Below, in pieces: positions 7,218-13,843 of a stretch of 15,769 bases of DNA. The notes beneath the pieces were generated by a model. That model saw only the letters and a list, made by a program, of their open reading frames with translations. It was not told the DNA's origin and made no database searches. The DNA comes from CABZJG01 sp965659715 (lineage in GTDB: Bacteria > Pseudomonadota > Alphaproteobacteria > Rhodobacterales > Rhodobacteraceae), in contig CBFHXE010000061.1 of the NCBI GenBank assembly GCA_965659715.1, positions 1-15,769 of the forward strand, in the 5' to 3' direction. Position 1 is the first letter of the stretch. Each line of letters begins with the position of its first letter. The translations under genes and the position numbers were made by a program.

Positions 7218-7961
7218 TTAGAACAGAAATACCCCGATAATCGTCAATAATTGCTGTTTCGGTTTTGCCGGATAAGGCCTGTGTTTGAACATTTTGTAAT
7301 AGAATCGAAGTATCAAAATTGTCCAATTGCTTGATCGTCTTTTCGGGATAGAAAGGCCTCGAAGCGCGTCGAAATACCCATCGCGATCTTCGATCAAAAA
7401 CCGCGATACACTACGCATTGATCCATCCGAGCCCACCAAATAAGTTTCGCCAGAATTGCCTAACCCGTCATTGATCCAATTTTTCCCGCCGGTCATGATT
7501 TCATTAATCTGGTCCACGGGAAGCTGGAAAACCAAAACCCCAACCCGTGTGTCCCCCTCGAATATCGGGCTGCCCACAAAAGCGGCCGGCGCTCCATAAG
7601 AAGGTTCATAGTATTTAAAGTCAGTAAATTTTACAGCGTCGGGAGTTTTCAGTTCTCGTACCGCCTGAAATGCATCTGCAATGTTTGATCGGCTAAATGC
7701 ACCTGTTGTCAAGCTGGTGGCATAGTCGGTTTCCTTGAATACCGAATAGATGATTTCACCGGTTTCATCATCGATGAGAAAAATATCATAATAGCCAAAT
7801 TTTTGCAGATAACTTCTGAAAATGGCGTGATATTTTTCATGAACTGCACTATAGGCGCTACCGTCCTGAGCATTATTCATCTCGTCTTTGCTGCCCACCG
7901 GTGCTGCGTTTTTAGCAATATAATGGTGCTGTAAACATATAGCGACATCTGAATTTGGCAA
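7218..7961 (-). CDS. Remnant 2 of the broken cyclase: Cache-type sensor domain
   Basis: The frame resumes five codons after the amber codon; TTG 7961 is only the first possible start. The ligand-sensing core is well preserved: YSAVHEKYHAIFRSYLQKFG, VKFTDFKYYEPSYGAPAAFV, VGVLVFQLPVDQINEIM and SRFLIEDRDGYFDALRG. From about 7350 down to 7218 the translation is out of frame and meaningless; the true continuation is in the frame covering 7326-7132 (SILLQNVQTQALSGKTETAI). Confidence 0.5.
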   Translation of the reverse strand: MPNSDVAICLQHHYIAKNAAPVGSKDEMNNAQDGSAYSAVHEKYHAIFRSYLQKFGYYDIFLIDDETGEIIYSVFKETDYATSLTTGAFSRSNIADAFQAVRELKTPDAVKFTDFKYYEPSYGAPAAFVGSPIFEGDTRVGVLVFQLPVDQINEIMTGGKNWINDGLGNSGETYLVGSDGSMRSVSRFLIEDRDGYFDALRGLSIPKRRSSNWTILILRFYYKMFKHRPYPAKPKQQLLTIIGVFLF

Positions 7962-7973
7962 AAACTGGTCAAG

Positions 7974-8366
7974 CTAGTGGGTTTCACGCGATCCTTTTTC
8001 AAGCCTTGGCAGAAATTCACTCTCATAATAGCTAAAGAGTGGACTTCCGGCTTTAACCATTTTTGTGGTTCCCTTTGCTGCCGCCAATTCCTGCGATAAT
8101 GCCGTAAACGCAGATTTATATTCCTGCATCGCATCAATTGTCATCCGGCTTTGCGAAAGAGTTTGTATTTGGGCTTCGATAAACCCAAGATAATTATGCA
8201 TTTGGTTGCTTTTGATCGCCCGGATTGCAGTCAATTGATTAAATGAAAACTCTTCTAGAGCACGCTTACCGTTCTGATAACTCATCCAGCCAGTAACCAA
8301 GCTGATGCTAAAACATATTATCAATAAGAAACTTATTGCCTTGGGTGCAACTTTCCATTGGATCAT
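7974..8366 (-). CDS. Remnant 1 of the broken cyclase: N-terminal membrane anchor and start of sensor
   Basis: A 130-codon open piece. Residues about 9-30 (KAISFLLIICFSISLVTGWM) form a membrane segment, followed by a helical region (LEEFSFNQLTAIRAIKSNQM) typical of the start of Cache-type periplasmic sensors. It ends at the in-frame TAG 7976-7974. As a stand-alone product it would be a membrane stub without output domain. Confidence 0.5.
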   Translation of the reverse strand: MIQWKVAPKAISFLLIICFSISLVTGWMSYQNGKRALEEFSFNQLTAIRAIKSNQMHNYLGFIEAQIQTLSQSRMTIDAMQEYKSAFTALSQELAAAKGTTKMVKAGSPLFSYYESEFLPRLEKGSRETH

Positions 8367-8550
8367 AAAAAATAGCCTGATTTCGTCGATTTTTACATTT
8401 AAACGGGGGATATTTAAATAATCCCCGCAACTTGTGAACTTGCAGAAAGTTTGTCGATTTTAGTTATTTTCTGTCAACCCGACAACGATCACCCCTATCC
8501 TAAAATACTAGACAAAAGATAGGCGCCGATACCAAATAGGCCTGCGGGGG

Positions 8551-8577
8551 TAAAAAGACCGGATCTTATAGATCTGG
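8551..8577 (-). terminator. Terminator of the EamA transporter gene
   Basis: On the minus strand an 8-nt arm (8577-8570) pairs with 8566-8559, one mismatch, with a 3-nt ATA loop, followed by TCTTTTTA. It lies about 70 nt after the transporter stop codon. The remaining 278-nt stretch 8367-8644 also holds a 10-bp direct repeat (TCTTATAGAT at 8564-8573 and 8579-8588) and a GC-clamped hairpin around ATTTAAAT (8404-8427) upstream of the cyclase remnant. I see no gene in it. Confidence 0.6.
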
Positions 8578-8644
8578 GTCTTATAGATACGGTGGATTAT
8601 ACTGCCAGAGGATGGCTTCGCCCAATTGGCTGATAAACTGGCTT

Positions 8645-9610
8645 CTAACTCACAGAACCCTCAGCGGCCTGCTTGCTTTGGGCAATGACCACTCCAAGCG
8701 CAAGAATACAAGCACCGACCGCCTGTATCCAATTCCAATCATGACCAAACATCACCAAAATCAACATCACATAAAAAGGCGTGGCATTAAGGTGAAAAGA
8801 GGCCACTGCAATGCCGATTTGACCAACACCTTTTATCCATAAAAGCTGTGAGATCGCCAACGCACCCCAAGCATAAATCAACAGCAGTATAATCTCGAAA
8901 GCCACGGGCCCCGGGATATGGGTTGCCGGCATGTTGAAAACAAGGGCTGCGCCAAATGCGATGGCGCAAAAACCAAACATTCCACCAGTGGTGACAGTGG
9001 TACGCGCAAGCGGTGTCAGGTCAGGAAAATGTTTCACCGTTGCCCGCGACCCCCAAGCAAAAAACGACGTCGCCAACAATCCGATAAGCAACCCCCAGCC
9101 AAACCGTAGATCGCCTAATTCTGCGTTGGTGGCTACAAATCCGCCGCATAAAACCAGCGCGACTGCGCCAAGAAACCTTTTGGTTAATTGCCTTTTGTCT
9201 AAAATGACTTCTAGAACGACTGCAAAAATGGGCATCGTAGCGGCGGCCAGAGCCGCGGTGACCGCATTGGTTAGATATTGCGTGACCAGCAAAAGCAATG
9301 ACCCGATACCAAAACCGATGGCCCCCACCCAAAACCCTTGCACCCAAGGCAAGCGGCGCAGGGTATTTAGACCTTGCGCTCTTGCCAAAAGGCCAATCAG
9401 CAAAGCCAAAGCCAATCCATTTCTGATGGTGATCAGTGAAATAATACCCCAGGTTTCTAAAAGCTGCTCAGCGGCTGGAAATCCAAACGCAAAAATGCCG
9501 ACAGCTGCCATGCATTGCAAATTGCCTGACACGCTTGGCGGTAAGTACTTTTGTTTTTCATGTGCAGCAGTGTAAACCATGACGCCGAACTCAATAAGTG
9601 GTCCAGCCAT
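8645..9610 (-). CDS. EamA/DMT-superfamily membrane transporter
   Basis: The 321-residue protein is almost entirely hydrophobic and shows the ten-helix, two-repeat pattern of drug/metabolite transporters. Examples of helices are MAAVGIFAFGFPAAEQLL, ALALLIGLLA, VTAALAAATMPIFAVVLEVI (the typical end of the first EamA repeat, followed by ILDKRQLTKRFLGA), FGWGLLIGLLATSFFAWGS, and the second-repeat counterpart VASFHLNATPFYVMLILVM. Such proteins export or exchange amino acids and other small metabolites; the substrate cannot be told. Neither ATG 9610 nor the in-frame ATG 9580 has a clear ribosome binding site; 9580 starts closer to the first helix. It is transcribed in the same direction as leuA but separated by the leuA terminator, so probably a separate unit. 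Confidence 0.8.
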   Translation of the reverse strand: MAGPLIEFGVMVYTAAHEKQKYLPPSVSGNLQCMAAVGIFAFGFPAAEQLLETWGIISLITIRNGLALALLIGLLARAQGLNTLRRLPWVQGFWVGAIGFGIGSLLLLVTQYLTNAVTAALAAATMPIFAVVLEVILDKRQLTKRFLGAVALVLCGGFVATNAELGDLRFGWGLLIGLLATSFFAWGSRATVKHFPDLTPLARTTVTTGGMFGFCAIAFGAALVFNMPATHIPGPVAFEIILLLIYAWGALAISQLLWIKGVGQIGIAVASFHLNATPFYVMLILVMFGHDWNWIQAVGACILALGVVIAQSKQAAEGSVS

Positions 9611-9722
9611 AAGTAGTATTGGATTTGGGAAAAACTACGCGCGTTAAACCGACATCAAGGTCGTTTTTGACTTAGAAGGGAAAATTGCGCGCTGCAAGCA
9701 GTTGATCAAAAATCCATAAGCG

Positions 9723-9752
9723 CCATCAGGCCGCTTTTAACAGGCCTGATGG
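9723..9752 (-). terminator. leuA terminator
   Basis: A perfect 10-bp inverted repeat, CCATCAGGCC (9723-9732) and GGCCTGATGG (9743-9752), with a 10-nt loop, lies 16 nt beyond the leuA stop codon. On the minus strand a T-run (ATTTTTG) follows about 10 nt after the stem. The strong stem makes termination likely. The rest of 9611-9768 contains no recognisable gene. Confidence 0.7.
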
Positions 9753-9768
9753 TCACATAAGATATGGG

Positions 9769-11337
9769 TCAGGAAACATCTCTGTAGTTGATTTCTTTTT
9801 TGTCTTCCCCCGTGCGCCCCCGGCGAATAAACAGACGGTTCAAAGCATTTATATAAGCTTTAGCACTAGCCACCACGGTATCCGTATCTGCCGATTGACC
9901 CGTGGCAATGTTACCATCTTCTTCCATCCGAACTGAAACTGTCGCCTGCGCGTCTGTTCCCTCGGTCACGGCATGCACCTGATAGAGCTGCAAATGCGCT
10001 TGATGGCTGTAAAGTGATTTGACCGCATTAAACGTCGCATCCACAGGGCCGTCGCCGGTGGCGGTTGTTGATAGATCTTTGCCGCCAATCACCAAAGTCA
10101 TCTGCGCTTCTTGCGGACCGTCCGTGCCGCAAACAACCCGCAGGGATTTCAGCGTCAGGTGATCATTTTCGGCATCCTCGCCTGCTTGCATCAGTGCGAT
10201 AAGATCGTCGTCATAGACTTCCTTTTTGCGGTCCGCAAGCTCCTTGAAGCGTACAAACACATCTTTGAGCTGGTTATCTGCCAGCTTATAGCCCAAATCT
10301 TCGAGCTTTGAGCGCAGCGCCGCGCGGCCCGAATGTTTGCCCATCACCAAATTTGTGGCGGCAAGTCCAACATCTTCTGGGCGCATAATTTCAAAGGTTT
10401 CCGCATTCTTCAGCATGCCATCCTGATGGATGCCGCTTTCATGGGCAAACGCATTTTTGCCAACAATCGCTTTGTTGAACTGTACTGCAAACCCCGAAAC
10501 CGCTGCCACACGGCGTGAGATATTCATGATCTTTGCGGTGTCGATATCGGTATAATAGGGCATGATATCGCTGCGCACTTTAAGCGCCATCACCACTTCT
10601 TCTAACGCGGTATTGCCGGCTCTTTCGCCCAGACCATTTATGGTGCATTCGATCTGCCGCGCACCGCCGTCCACCGCAGCAAGGGCATTGGCGGTCGCCA
10701 TGCCCAGATCATTGTGGCAATGGGTGGCAAATATCACCTCATCCGCCCCCGGCACCCGGTCAATCAGCATGCGGATAAGATCGGCGGACTCGGCAGGTGC
10801 TGTATAACCCACCGTATCGGGGATATTGATGGTTGACGCGCCGGCTTTAATTGCGATTTCCACAACCCGGCACAAATAATCGGTTTCGGTGCGGGTGGCG
10901 TCCATCGGGGACCATTGCACATTATCACAAAGGTTGCGGGCATGGGTGACGGTATCGTGAATGCGCTCGGCCATCTGGTCCATATCTAAATTGGGGATCG
11001 CCCGATGCAGGGGCGATGTGCCAATAAAGGTATGGATACGGGGTTTCTTGGCTTGTTTCACCGCATCCCAGCAGCGATCGATATCGCCGAAATTTGCCCG
11101 TGCCAAACCGCATATAACCGCGCTTTTGCTGCGCTCGGCGATTTCGGAAACGGCGTTAAAATCACCCTCTGATGCAATTGGAAAGCCGGCCTCGATAATA
11201 TCGACGCCCATTTCATCTAGCAGCTCGGCAATTTCTAGCTTTTCGTCATGGGTCATAGTTGCGCCGGGGCTTTGCTCGCCGTCGCGCAGTGTTGTGTCAA
11301 AAATTACAACGCGGTCTTTGGTATCTTTTTGTGTCAT
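9769..11337 (-). CDS. leuA: 2-isopropylmalate synthase
   Basis: The 522-residue enzyme catalyses the first committed step of leucine synthesis: acetyl-CoA plus 2-oxoisovalerate to 2-isopropylmalate. The catalytic TIM barrel begins with IFDTTLRDGEQSPG (metal-binding Asp14, catalytic Arg18) and contains HCHNDLG (metal ligands H206 and H208) and NGLGERAGN (234-242). The linker carries GKNAFAHESGIHQDG and MGKHSGR. From about residue 390 follows the LeuA allosteric dimer domain (LTLKSLRVVCGT to NALNRLFIRR), the site of leucine feedback in the family. ATG 11337 has AAGAGA 7 nt upstream. Length and motifs match the long bacterial type with full regulatory domain. Expression is probably controlled by the leader peptide and RNA hairpins directly upstream. 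Confidence 0.95.
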   Translation of the reverse strand: MTQKDTKDRVVIFDTTLRDGEQSPGATMTHDEKLEIAELLDEMGVDIIEAGFPIASEGDFNAVSEIAERSKSAVICGLARANFGDIDRCWDAVKQAKKPRIHTFIGTSPLHRAIPNLDMDQMAERIHDTVTHARNLCDNVQWSPMDATRTETDYLCRVVEIAIKAGASTINIPDTVGYTAPAESADLIRMLIDRVPGADEVIFATHCHNDLGMATANALAAVDGGARQIECTINGLGERAGNTALEEVVMALKVRSDIMPYYTDIDTAKIMNISRRVAAVSGFAVQFNKAIVGKNAFAHESGIHQDGMLKNAETFEIMRPEDVGLAATNLVMGKHSGRAALRSKLEDLGYKLADNQLKDVFVRFKELADRKKEVYDDDLIALMQAGEDAENDHLTLKSLRVVCGTDGPQEAQMTLVIGGKDLSTTATGDGPVDATFNAVKSLYSHQAHLQLYQVHAVTEGTDAQATVSVRMEEDGNIATGQSADTDTVVASAKAYINALNRLFIRRGRTGEDKKEINYRDVS

Positions 11338-11361
11338 GGTTTGATCTCTTTGTCGTCTCTA

Positions 11362-11427
11362 TCTAAGCGTGGGGTGCGATATTTGCCTCCTCTGAGCGGA
11401 CGCACCGGTTAACGGCACGCTCAGAGG
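11362..11427 (-). promoter_or_regulatory. leuA attenuator: mutually exclusive RNA hairpins
   Basis: In the transcript, segment 1 (11427-11416, containing the leader peptide's UGA) can pair perfectly over 10 bp with segment 3 (11398-11389; CCUCUGAGCG with CGCUCAGAGG). Alternatively, UCUGAGCGUG of segment 1 (11425-11416) can pair over 10 bp, with one G-U, with segment 5, CACGCUUAGA (11371-11362). In that second fold, segment 2 GGUGCG (11406-11401) and segment 4 CGCACC (11378-11373) pair inside it. The two folds exclude each other, and a ribosome at the leader stop codon would cover segment 1. Neither stem is followed by a U-run, so the switch may act through Rho or translation. The pairings are visible directly; which fold allows leuA expression is inference. 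Confidence 0.7.
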
Positions 11428-11507
11428 CAGCTTAGGAGATCTAGGCCAAGCGCCATTTCTCTGCGCAAAGCAGCAAAATGAGTGGATATTTGGCCGTCGG
11501 TCATCAT
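11421..11507 (-). CDS. leuL: leuA leader peptide (leucine-rich, 28 residues)
   Basis: An open frame runs from ATG 11507 to TGA 11423-11421 and is followed by leuA 83 nt later. Of its last nine codons five are leucine: LGLDLLSCL, encoded CTT, CTA, CTC, CTA and CTC, including two CTA codons that are rare in many such genomes. A sixth leucine (TTG) is at codon 14. The stop codon lies inside the 5' arm of the attenuator stem. This is the standard arrangement for ribosome-mediated attenuation: scarce Leu-tRNA stalls the ribosome in the cluster and changes RNA folding. No Shine-Dalgarno site is visible; a TATAGT box 8 nt upstream suggests leaderless translation. ATG 11504 is an alternative start. 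The frame is too short for routine gene callers. Confidence 0.75.
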   Translation of the reverse strand: MMTDGQISTHFAALRREMALGLDLLSCL

Positions 11508-11514
11508 GAGAGCA

Positions 11515-11542
11515 ACTATACAAGCAATTCCCTAAATGAAAA
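11515..11542 (-). promoter_or_regulatory. Candidate promoter of leuL-leuA
   Basis: On the minus strand TATAGT (11520-11515) matches the -10 box at 5 of 6 positions. A weak -35, TTTTCA (11542-11537), lies 16 bp upstream. Transcription would start at about 11507-11509, at or just before the leader peptide ATG. The flanking stretch 11543-11624, up to the RNase gene, holds only a weak AT-rich hairpin (11585-11601). Confidence 0.4.
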
Positions 11543-11624
11543 GCTGGAAATAACCAATTACGGTGATGTTTTTCAGAGTGTTGTCGAAAAACAGCTTTTC
11601 GTTGATACCAAAAATCTTTGGAGA

Positions 11625-12644
11625 TTACTGCGGTTCTATCTGCAACGGCGCGCGGGAGCGGGCGCGCTGCAACTCGATCAAGCCCAGCGTGGTCCAGCCG
11701 ACAAAGTTGGTTTCAACCGTATCGCTGCGGAGTGCCGCGCGAAAGACGGTTTCCAATTGCCGCCGGTCTTTTTTGGGCATAGGCGCGGGGTCAATGACAA
11801 TTTGACCGCCCAGACCTCTGAGCCGCAACTGACGCGGTAGATCGCGGGCCATGGCGATATTGGCCTTAAGTCCGGCTGCGGGCGAGCCATCTTTTCCCGT
11901 ATTGACATCAACCGCAACAAACGCGCGGGTTGGCTCAATTGAATAAGATCCGCCATGGATTGAAACATCCGCGCTTTTAAGCGCGTCAATCTGATCCAGC
12001 ACCCCATGATCCGCAAAACAGCCCGCTTCGGTTTCAATCTGTGCCGGCGCGCTCCAATCGCGCCAGGCTTGCTCATGTGCCCCGTCCGCATCCAGCAATA
12101 CCGCAACCTGCTGGATTTCATCTTCAAGAACCTGGCTTACCAACTTCAAAACAGCGCGTGCATCATCGGCGATGTCTTCTGGATCTGCCTCGGCGCAGGA
12201 TGACCGCAGGATCATCCCATAGGCCGGCGGGCCAATAGTTTCATGGATCAGCTGCAAAAGTGCATCGCGCCGGCCTTCCTCGCGGATACTGCGCGAGATA
12301 TTTAGCCCGGGGGCTGTGGGGGTGACAATAACATAGCGGCTTTTGAACAAAAGCTTACTAGTGACAGGAATGGCTTTGCCGGGTTCTGCATAACCTGTCA
12401 CCTGCACCAAAAGCGTCTGTTTTGGCGAAAGCCCTTTTACATGGCGCAAAAAACCGGGCCCGTCGGGCGTGTTTAAAAAAACGCCCCCTTGGCCTTTGAT
12501 CGGGCGGTCAACCTGGGCACGATAAATTGTGCCGGGGCCGGGCGCATCTGTGTCGACCAGCAAATCTTGCAATTGACCATCTGTGACCAGCGCTGCTGCT
12601 GGCCGACCGCCCAGTTGATCAAGAAATATAGATGTGCCCTTCAT
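11625..12644 (-). CDS. Ribonuclease E/G family protein, short form
   Basis: The 339-residue protein has the RNase E/G catalytic core. The metal-binding motif AFVAVDVNTGK contains D246, and the second acidic ligand D285 lies in LGGQIVIDPAPM; both are required in the family for cleaving single-stranded, often 5'-monophosphorylated RNA. The N-terminal S1-like region (about 38-105: GTIYRAQVDRPIKGQGGVFLN) is reduced, and the zinc-link cysteine motif and C-terminal scaffold of RNase E are absent. It is thus well below RNase G length (about 490 residues). Its ATG overlaps the TGA of maf (ATGA, 12644-12641), so the two are translationally coupled. The position after infA and maf resembles the arrangement I recall from Rhodobacterales. 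The targets are unknown, and a second full-length RNase E probably exists elsewhere. Confidence 0.82.
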   Translation of the reverse strand: MKGTSIFLDQLGGRPAAALVTDGQLQDLLVDTDAPGPGTIYRAQVDRPIKGQGGVFLNTPDGPGFLRHVKGLSPKQTLLVQVTGYAEPGKAIPVTSKLLFKSRYVIVTPTAPGLNISRSIREEGRRDALLQLIHETIGPPAYGMILRSSCAEADPEDIADDARAVLKLVSQVLEDEIQQVAVLLDADGAHEQAWRDWSAPAQIETEAGCFADHGVLDQIDALKSADVSIHGGSYSIEPTRAFVAVDVNTGKDGSPAAGLKANIAMARDLPRQLRLRGLGGQIVIDPAPMPKKDRRQLETVFRAALRSDTVETNFVGWTTLGLIELQRARSRAPLQIEPQ

Positions 12645-13219
12645 GTGCCAGCCTGCAAAATTGGATAACCAGCCGATTGCAACAGGGTTGCTGTTTCTGC
12701 CAAAGGCAGCCCAACAATGGCGCTAAAAGATCCGCTGATCCATGGGATAAACGCGGATGCGGGTCCTTGAATTGCATAGCCTCCGGCTTTGCCCTGCCAA
12801 TCGCCAGTGTCGAGATAGCTGTCAATTTCGCTTTTGGACAGACGTTTAAAACGCACGGCACTGACCACGTCGCGCTGCCAAATCTTGTCGCCTTTTCGCA
12901 AAGCTATTGCGGTGATCACCCGGTGGCGCCGTCCGGACAGCACCTGCAAAAACTCCGCCGCCTGCTCAGGCGTTTCTGGCTTGCCTAAAATCCGGCGGCC
13001 AAGGGAAACGGTTGTATCGCCGCAGAGCACCAAATCATCAGCGGCGCTCGGCACCGCAACAACTTTGGCCTGTGAAATGCGGCTGCAATAGTGGCGCGGT
13101 ACTTCGTTGGCATGCGGCGTTTCATCAATATCCGGCGGACATATTTCATCCGGAATGACCCCGATCTGCGCCAGCAATTCAAGGCGGCGCGGACTTGCAG
13201 ATCCCAGAACAAGTTTCAA
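12641..13219 (-). CDS. maf: Maf family nucleotide pyrophosphatase
   Basis: The preferred TTG start (13219) gives 192 residues, the usual family length, and begins four nucleotides after the infA stop with KLVLGSASPRRLELLAQIG, the canonical Maf N-terminus with its SxRR motif. An in-frame ATG at 13264 would add 15 unconserved residues and overlap infA by 41 nt; neither start has a good ribosome binding site. Other motifs are LCGDTTVSLGRRILGKP (catalytic Asp), LSGRRHRVITAI and GKAGGYAIQGPASAFI, the last typical of the dTTP/UTP-preferring YhdE-type branch. The family hydrolyses non-canonical or modified nucleoside triphosphates and is linked to septum control in Bacillus. It sits between infA and the RNase E/G gene in one tight operon. 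Confidence 0.88.
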   Translation of the reverse strand: MKLVLGSASPRRLELLAQIGVIPDEICPPDIDETPHANEVPRHYCSRISQAKVVAVPSAADDLVLCGDTTVSLGRRILGKPETPEQAAEFLQVLSGRRHRVITAIALRKGDKIWQRDVVSAVRFKRLSKSEIDSYLDTGDWQGKAGGYAIQGPASAFIPWISGSFSAIVGLPLAETATLLQSAGYPILQAGT

Positions 13220-13223
13220 AAGG

Positions 13224-13442
13224 TTATTTGAACCGGTAGTTGATGCGTCCTTTGGTAAGATCATAAGGGGTCATTTCAACCTGTACCTTATCACCTGCCA
13301 GAACGCGGATTCGGTTTTTGCGCATTTTTCCTGCCGTGTGCGCGATAATCTCATGGCCGTTTTCCAACTCGACCCGAAATGTCGCATTAGGCAGGAGTTC
13401 CTTGACGACACCGGGAAATTCGAGCGTATCTTCCTTGGCCAT
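13224..13442 (-). CDS. infA: Translation initiation factor IF-1
   Basis: A complete 72-residue IF-1, a single S1/OB-fold domain that binds the 30S A site during initiation. Conserved blocks are MAKEDTLEFPGVVKELLPNA, FRVELENGHEIIAHTAGKMR and KNRIRVLAGDKVQVEMTPYD, ending LTKGRINYRFK. ATG 13442 has AGGAG about 7 nt upstream. It is the first visible gene of the infA-maf-RNase unit. Its promoter probably lies between 13450 and 13584 or inside the sequence gap. I see only a weak candidate (TTGAAA at 13517-13512 with a short 15-bp spacer to TACATT). Confidence 0.97.
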   Translation of the reverse strand: MAKEDTLEFPGVVKELLPNATFRVELENGHEIIAHTAGKMRKNRIRVLAGDKVQVEMTPYDLTKGRINYRFK

Positions 13443-13584
13443 AGTTTCTCCTATAATCTGACTGTGCCCACGTTTGTGGATGCCGCCCTAAATGTATTGA
13501 TTTGGACATAATTTCAAGCCTTCATTCGCAACGGTGGTTTATCTGTTGCTAAGCAGCACCTTACAACATTTCTATGAGCCTTTT

Positions 13585-13683
13585 NNNNNNNNNNNNNNNN
13601 NNNNNNNNNNNNNNNNNNNNNNNNNNNNNNNNNNNNNNNNNNNNNNNNNNNNNNNNNNNNNNNNNNNNNNNNNNNNNNNNNNN
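13585..13683. other. Assembly gap (99 N) within the 401-nt stretch between infA and the decarboxylase
   Basis: 99 undetermined bases. The determined parts of 13443-13843 contain no recognisable gene. A plus-strand frame leaves the right edge of the gap and stops at 13720-13722 with SAAKSNSANLVK, followed by a terminator-like hairpin, so a small plus-strand gene may lie in the gap. The true gap length is unknown, so order and distance of the flanking genes are provisional. Confidence 0.95.
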
Positions 13684-13764
13684 TCGGCTGCCAAATCAAA
13701 TAGTGCCAACCTGGTAAAATAGCGATCCAAAACTGTGCCAGCAGCAGATTCCAGTCGCATTCCG

Positions 13765-13803
13765 AAAGTTCCACTTGTAGAGTTGTCAGAGTGAGAACTT
13801 TTT
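13765..13803 (+). terminator. Terminator-like hairpin after the gap, upstream of the decarboxylase
   Basis: AAAGTTC plus CACT (13765-13775) pairs with AGTG plus GAACTTT (13790-13801) with one bulged A, giving an 11-bp stem with a 14-nt loop, ending in five T (13799-13803). It either ends a gene in or beyond the gap or acts as a leader hairpin for the decarboxylase, whose ATG is 40 nt further on. Confidence 0.55.
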
Positions 13804-13843
13804 GATTGGCTGATCATGCATGAAAAGGCAAGCGAGGGCGTGA

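Larger units (their letters stand above)
6242..8366 (-). pseudogene. Membrane adenylate cyclase (TM - Cache sensor - TM - HAMP - class III cyclase), broken by one stop and two frameshifts
   Basis: Read from ATG 8366 downwards, this is one gene of about 708 codons in three frames. First comes an N-terminal membrane segment, then an in-frame TAG at 7976-7974; the same frame resumes with LDQFLPNSDVAICLQHHYIA. A periplasmic Cache-type sensor follows, with FGYYDIFLIDDETGEIIYSVF and GETYLVGSDGSMRS. Near 7345-7360 the frame shifts by -1 (ALRG then PEKTIKQLDNFDTSILLQ). Near 7134 it shifts -1 again (AEAFAPV then KLSQSLALSAVVIALGVG). The last part holds a second membrane segment, HAMP, a short coiled coil and the cyclase domain. 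Joining the pieces gives an uninterrupted family-like protein. Sequencing error is possible, but all other genes here are intact over more than 10 kb of coding sequence, so genuine decay is favoured. Confidence 0.8.

Noticed and set aside
7974..7976. In-frame TAG in the cyclase considered as a recoded (pyrrolysine or read-through) codon.
   Set aside because: Two further frameshifts in the same gene make decay or sequence error much simpler, and no recoding context is visible.
8564..8588. Direct repeat TCTTATAGAT twice with 15-bp period.
   Set aside because: It coincides with the terminator palindrome of the EamA gene and has only two copies; probably a by-product of that structure.
8931..9575. 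Long plus-strand open frame inside the EamA transporter gene.
   Set aside because: It is rich in Pro, Lys, Asn and Ala as expected for the complement of a membrane protein gene; the opposite strand is a clear transporter.
11585..11601. AT-rich inverted repeat after the RNase E/G gene as its terminator.
   Set aside because: The stem is 6-7 bp and nearly all A-T, with no clean T-run on the minus strand; too weak to call.
13684..13774. Minus-strand frames at the right edge of the gap with protein-like strings (for example ESAAGTVLDRYFTRLALFDL).
   Set aside because: The frames are short, run into the gap and match no family I can recognise; two different frames look equally protein-like, so neither is supported.
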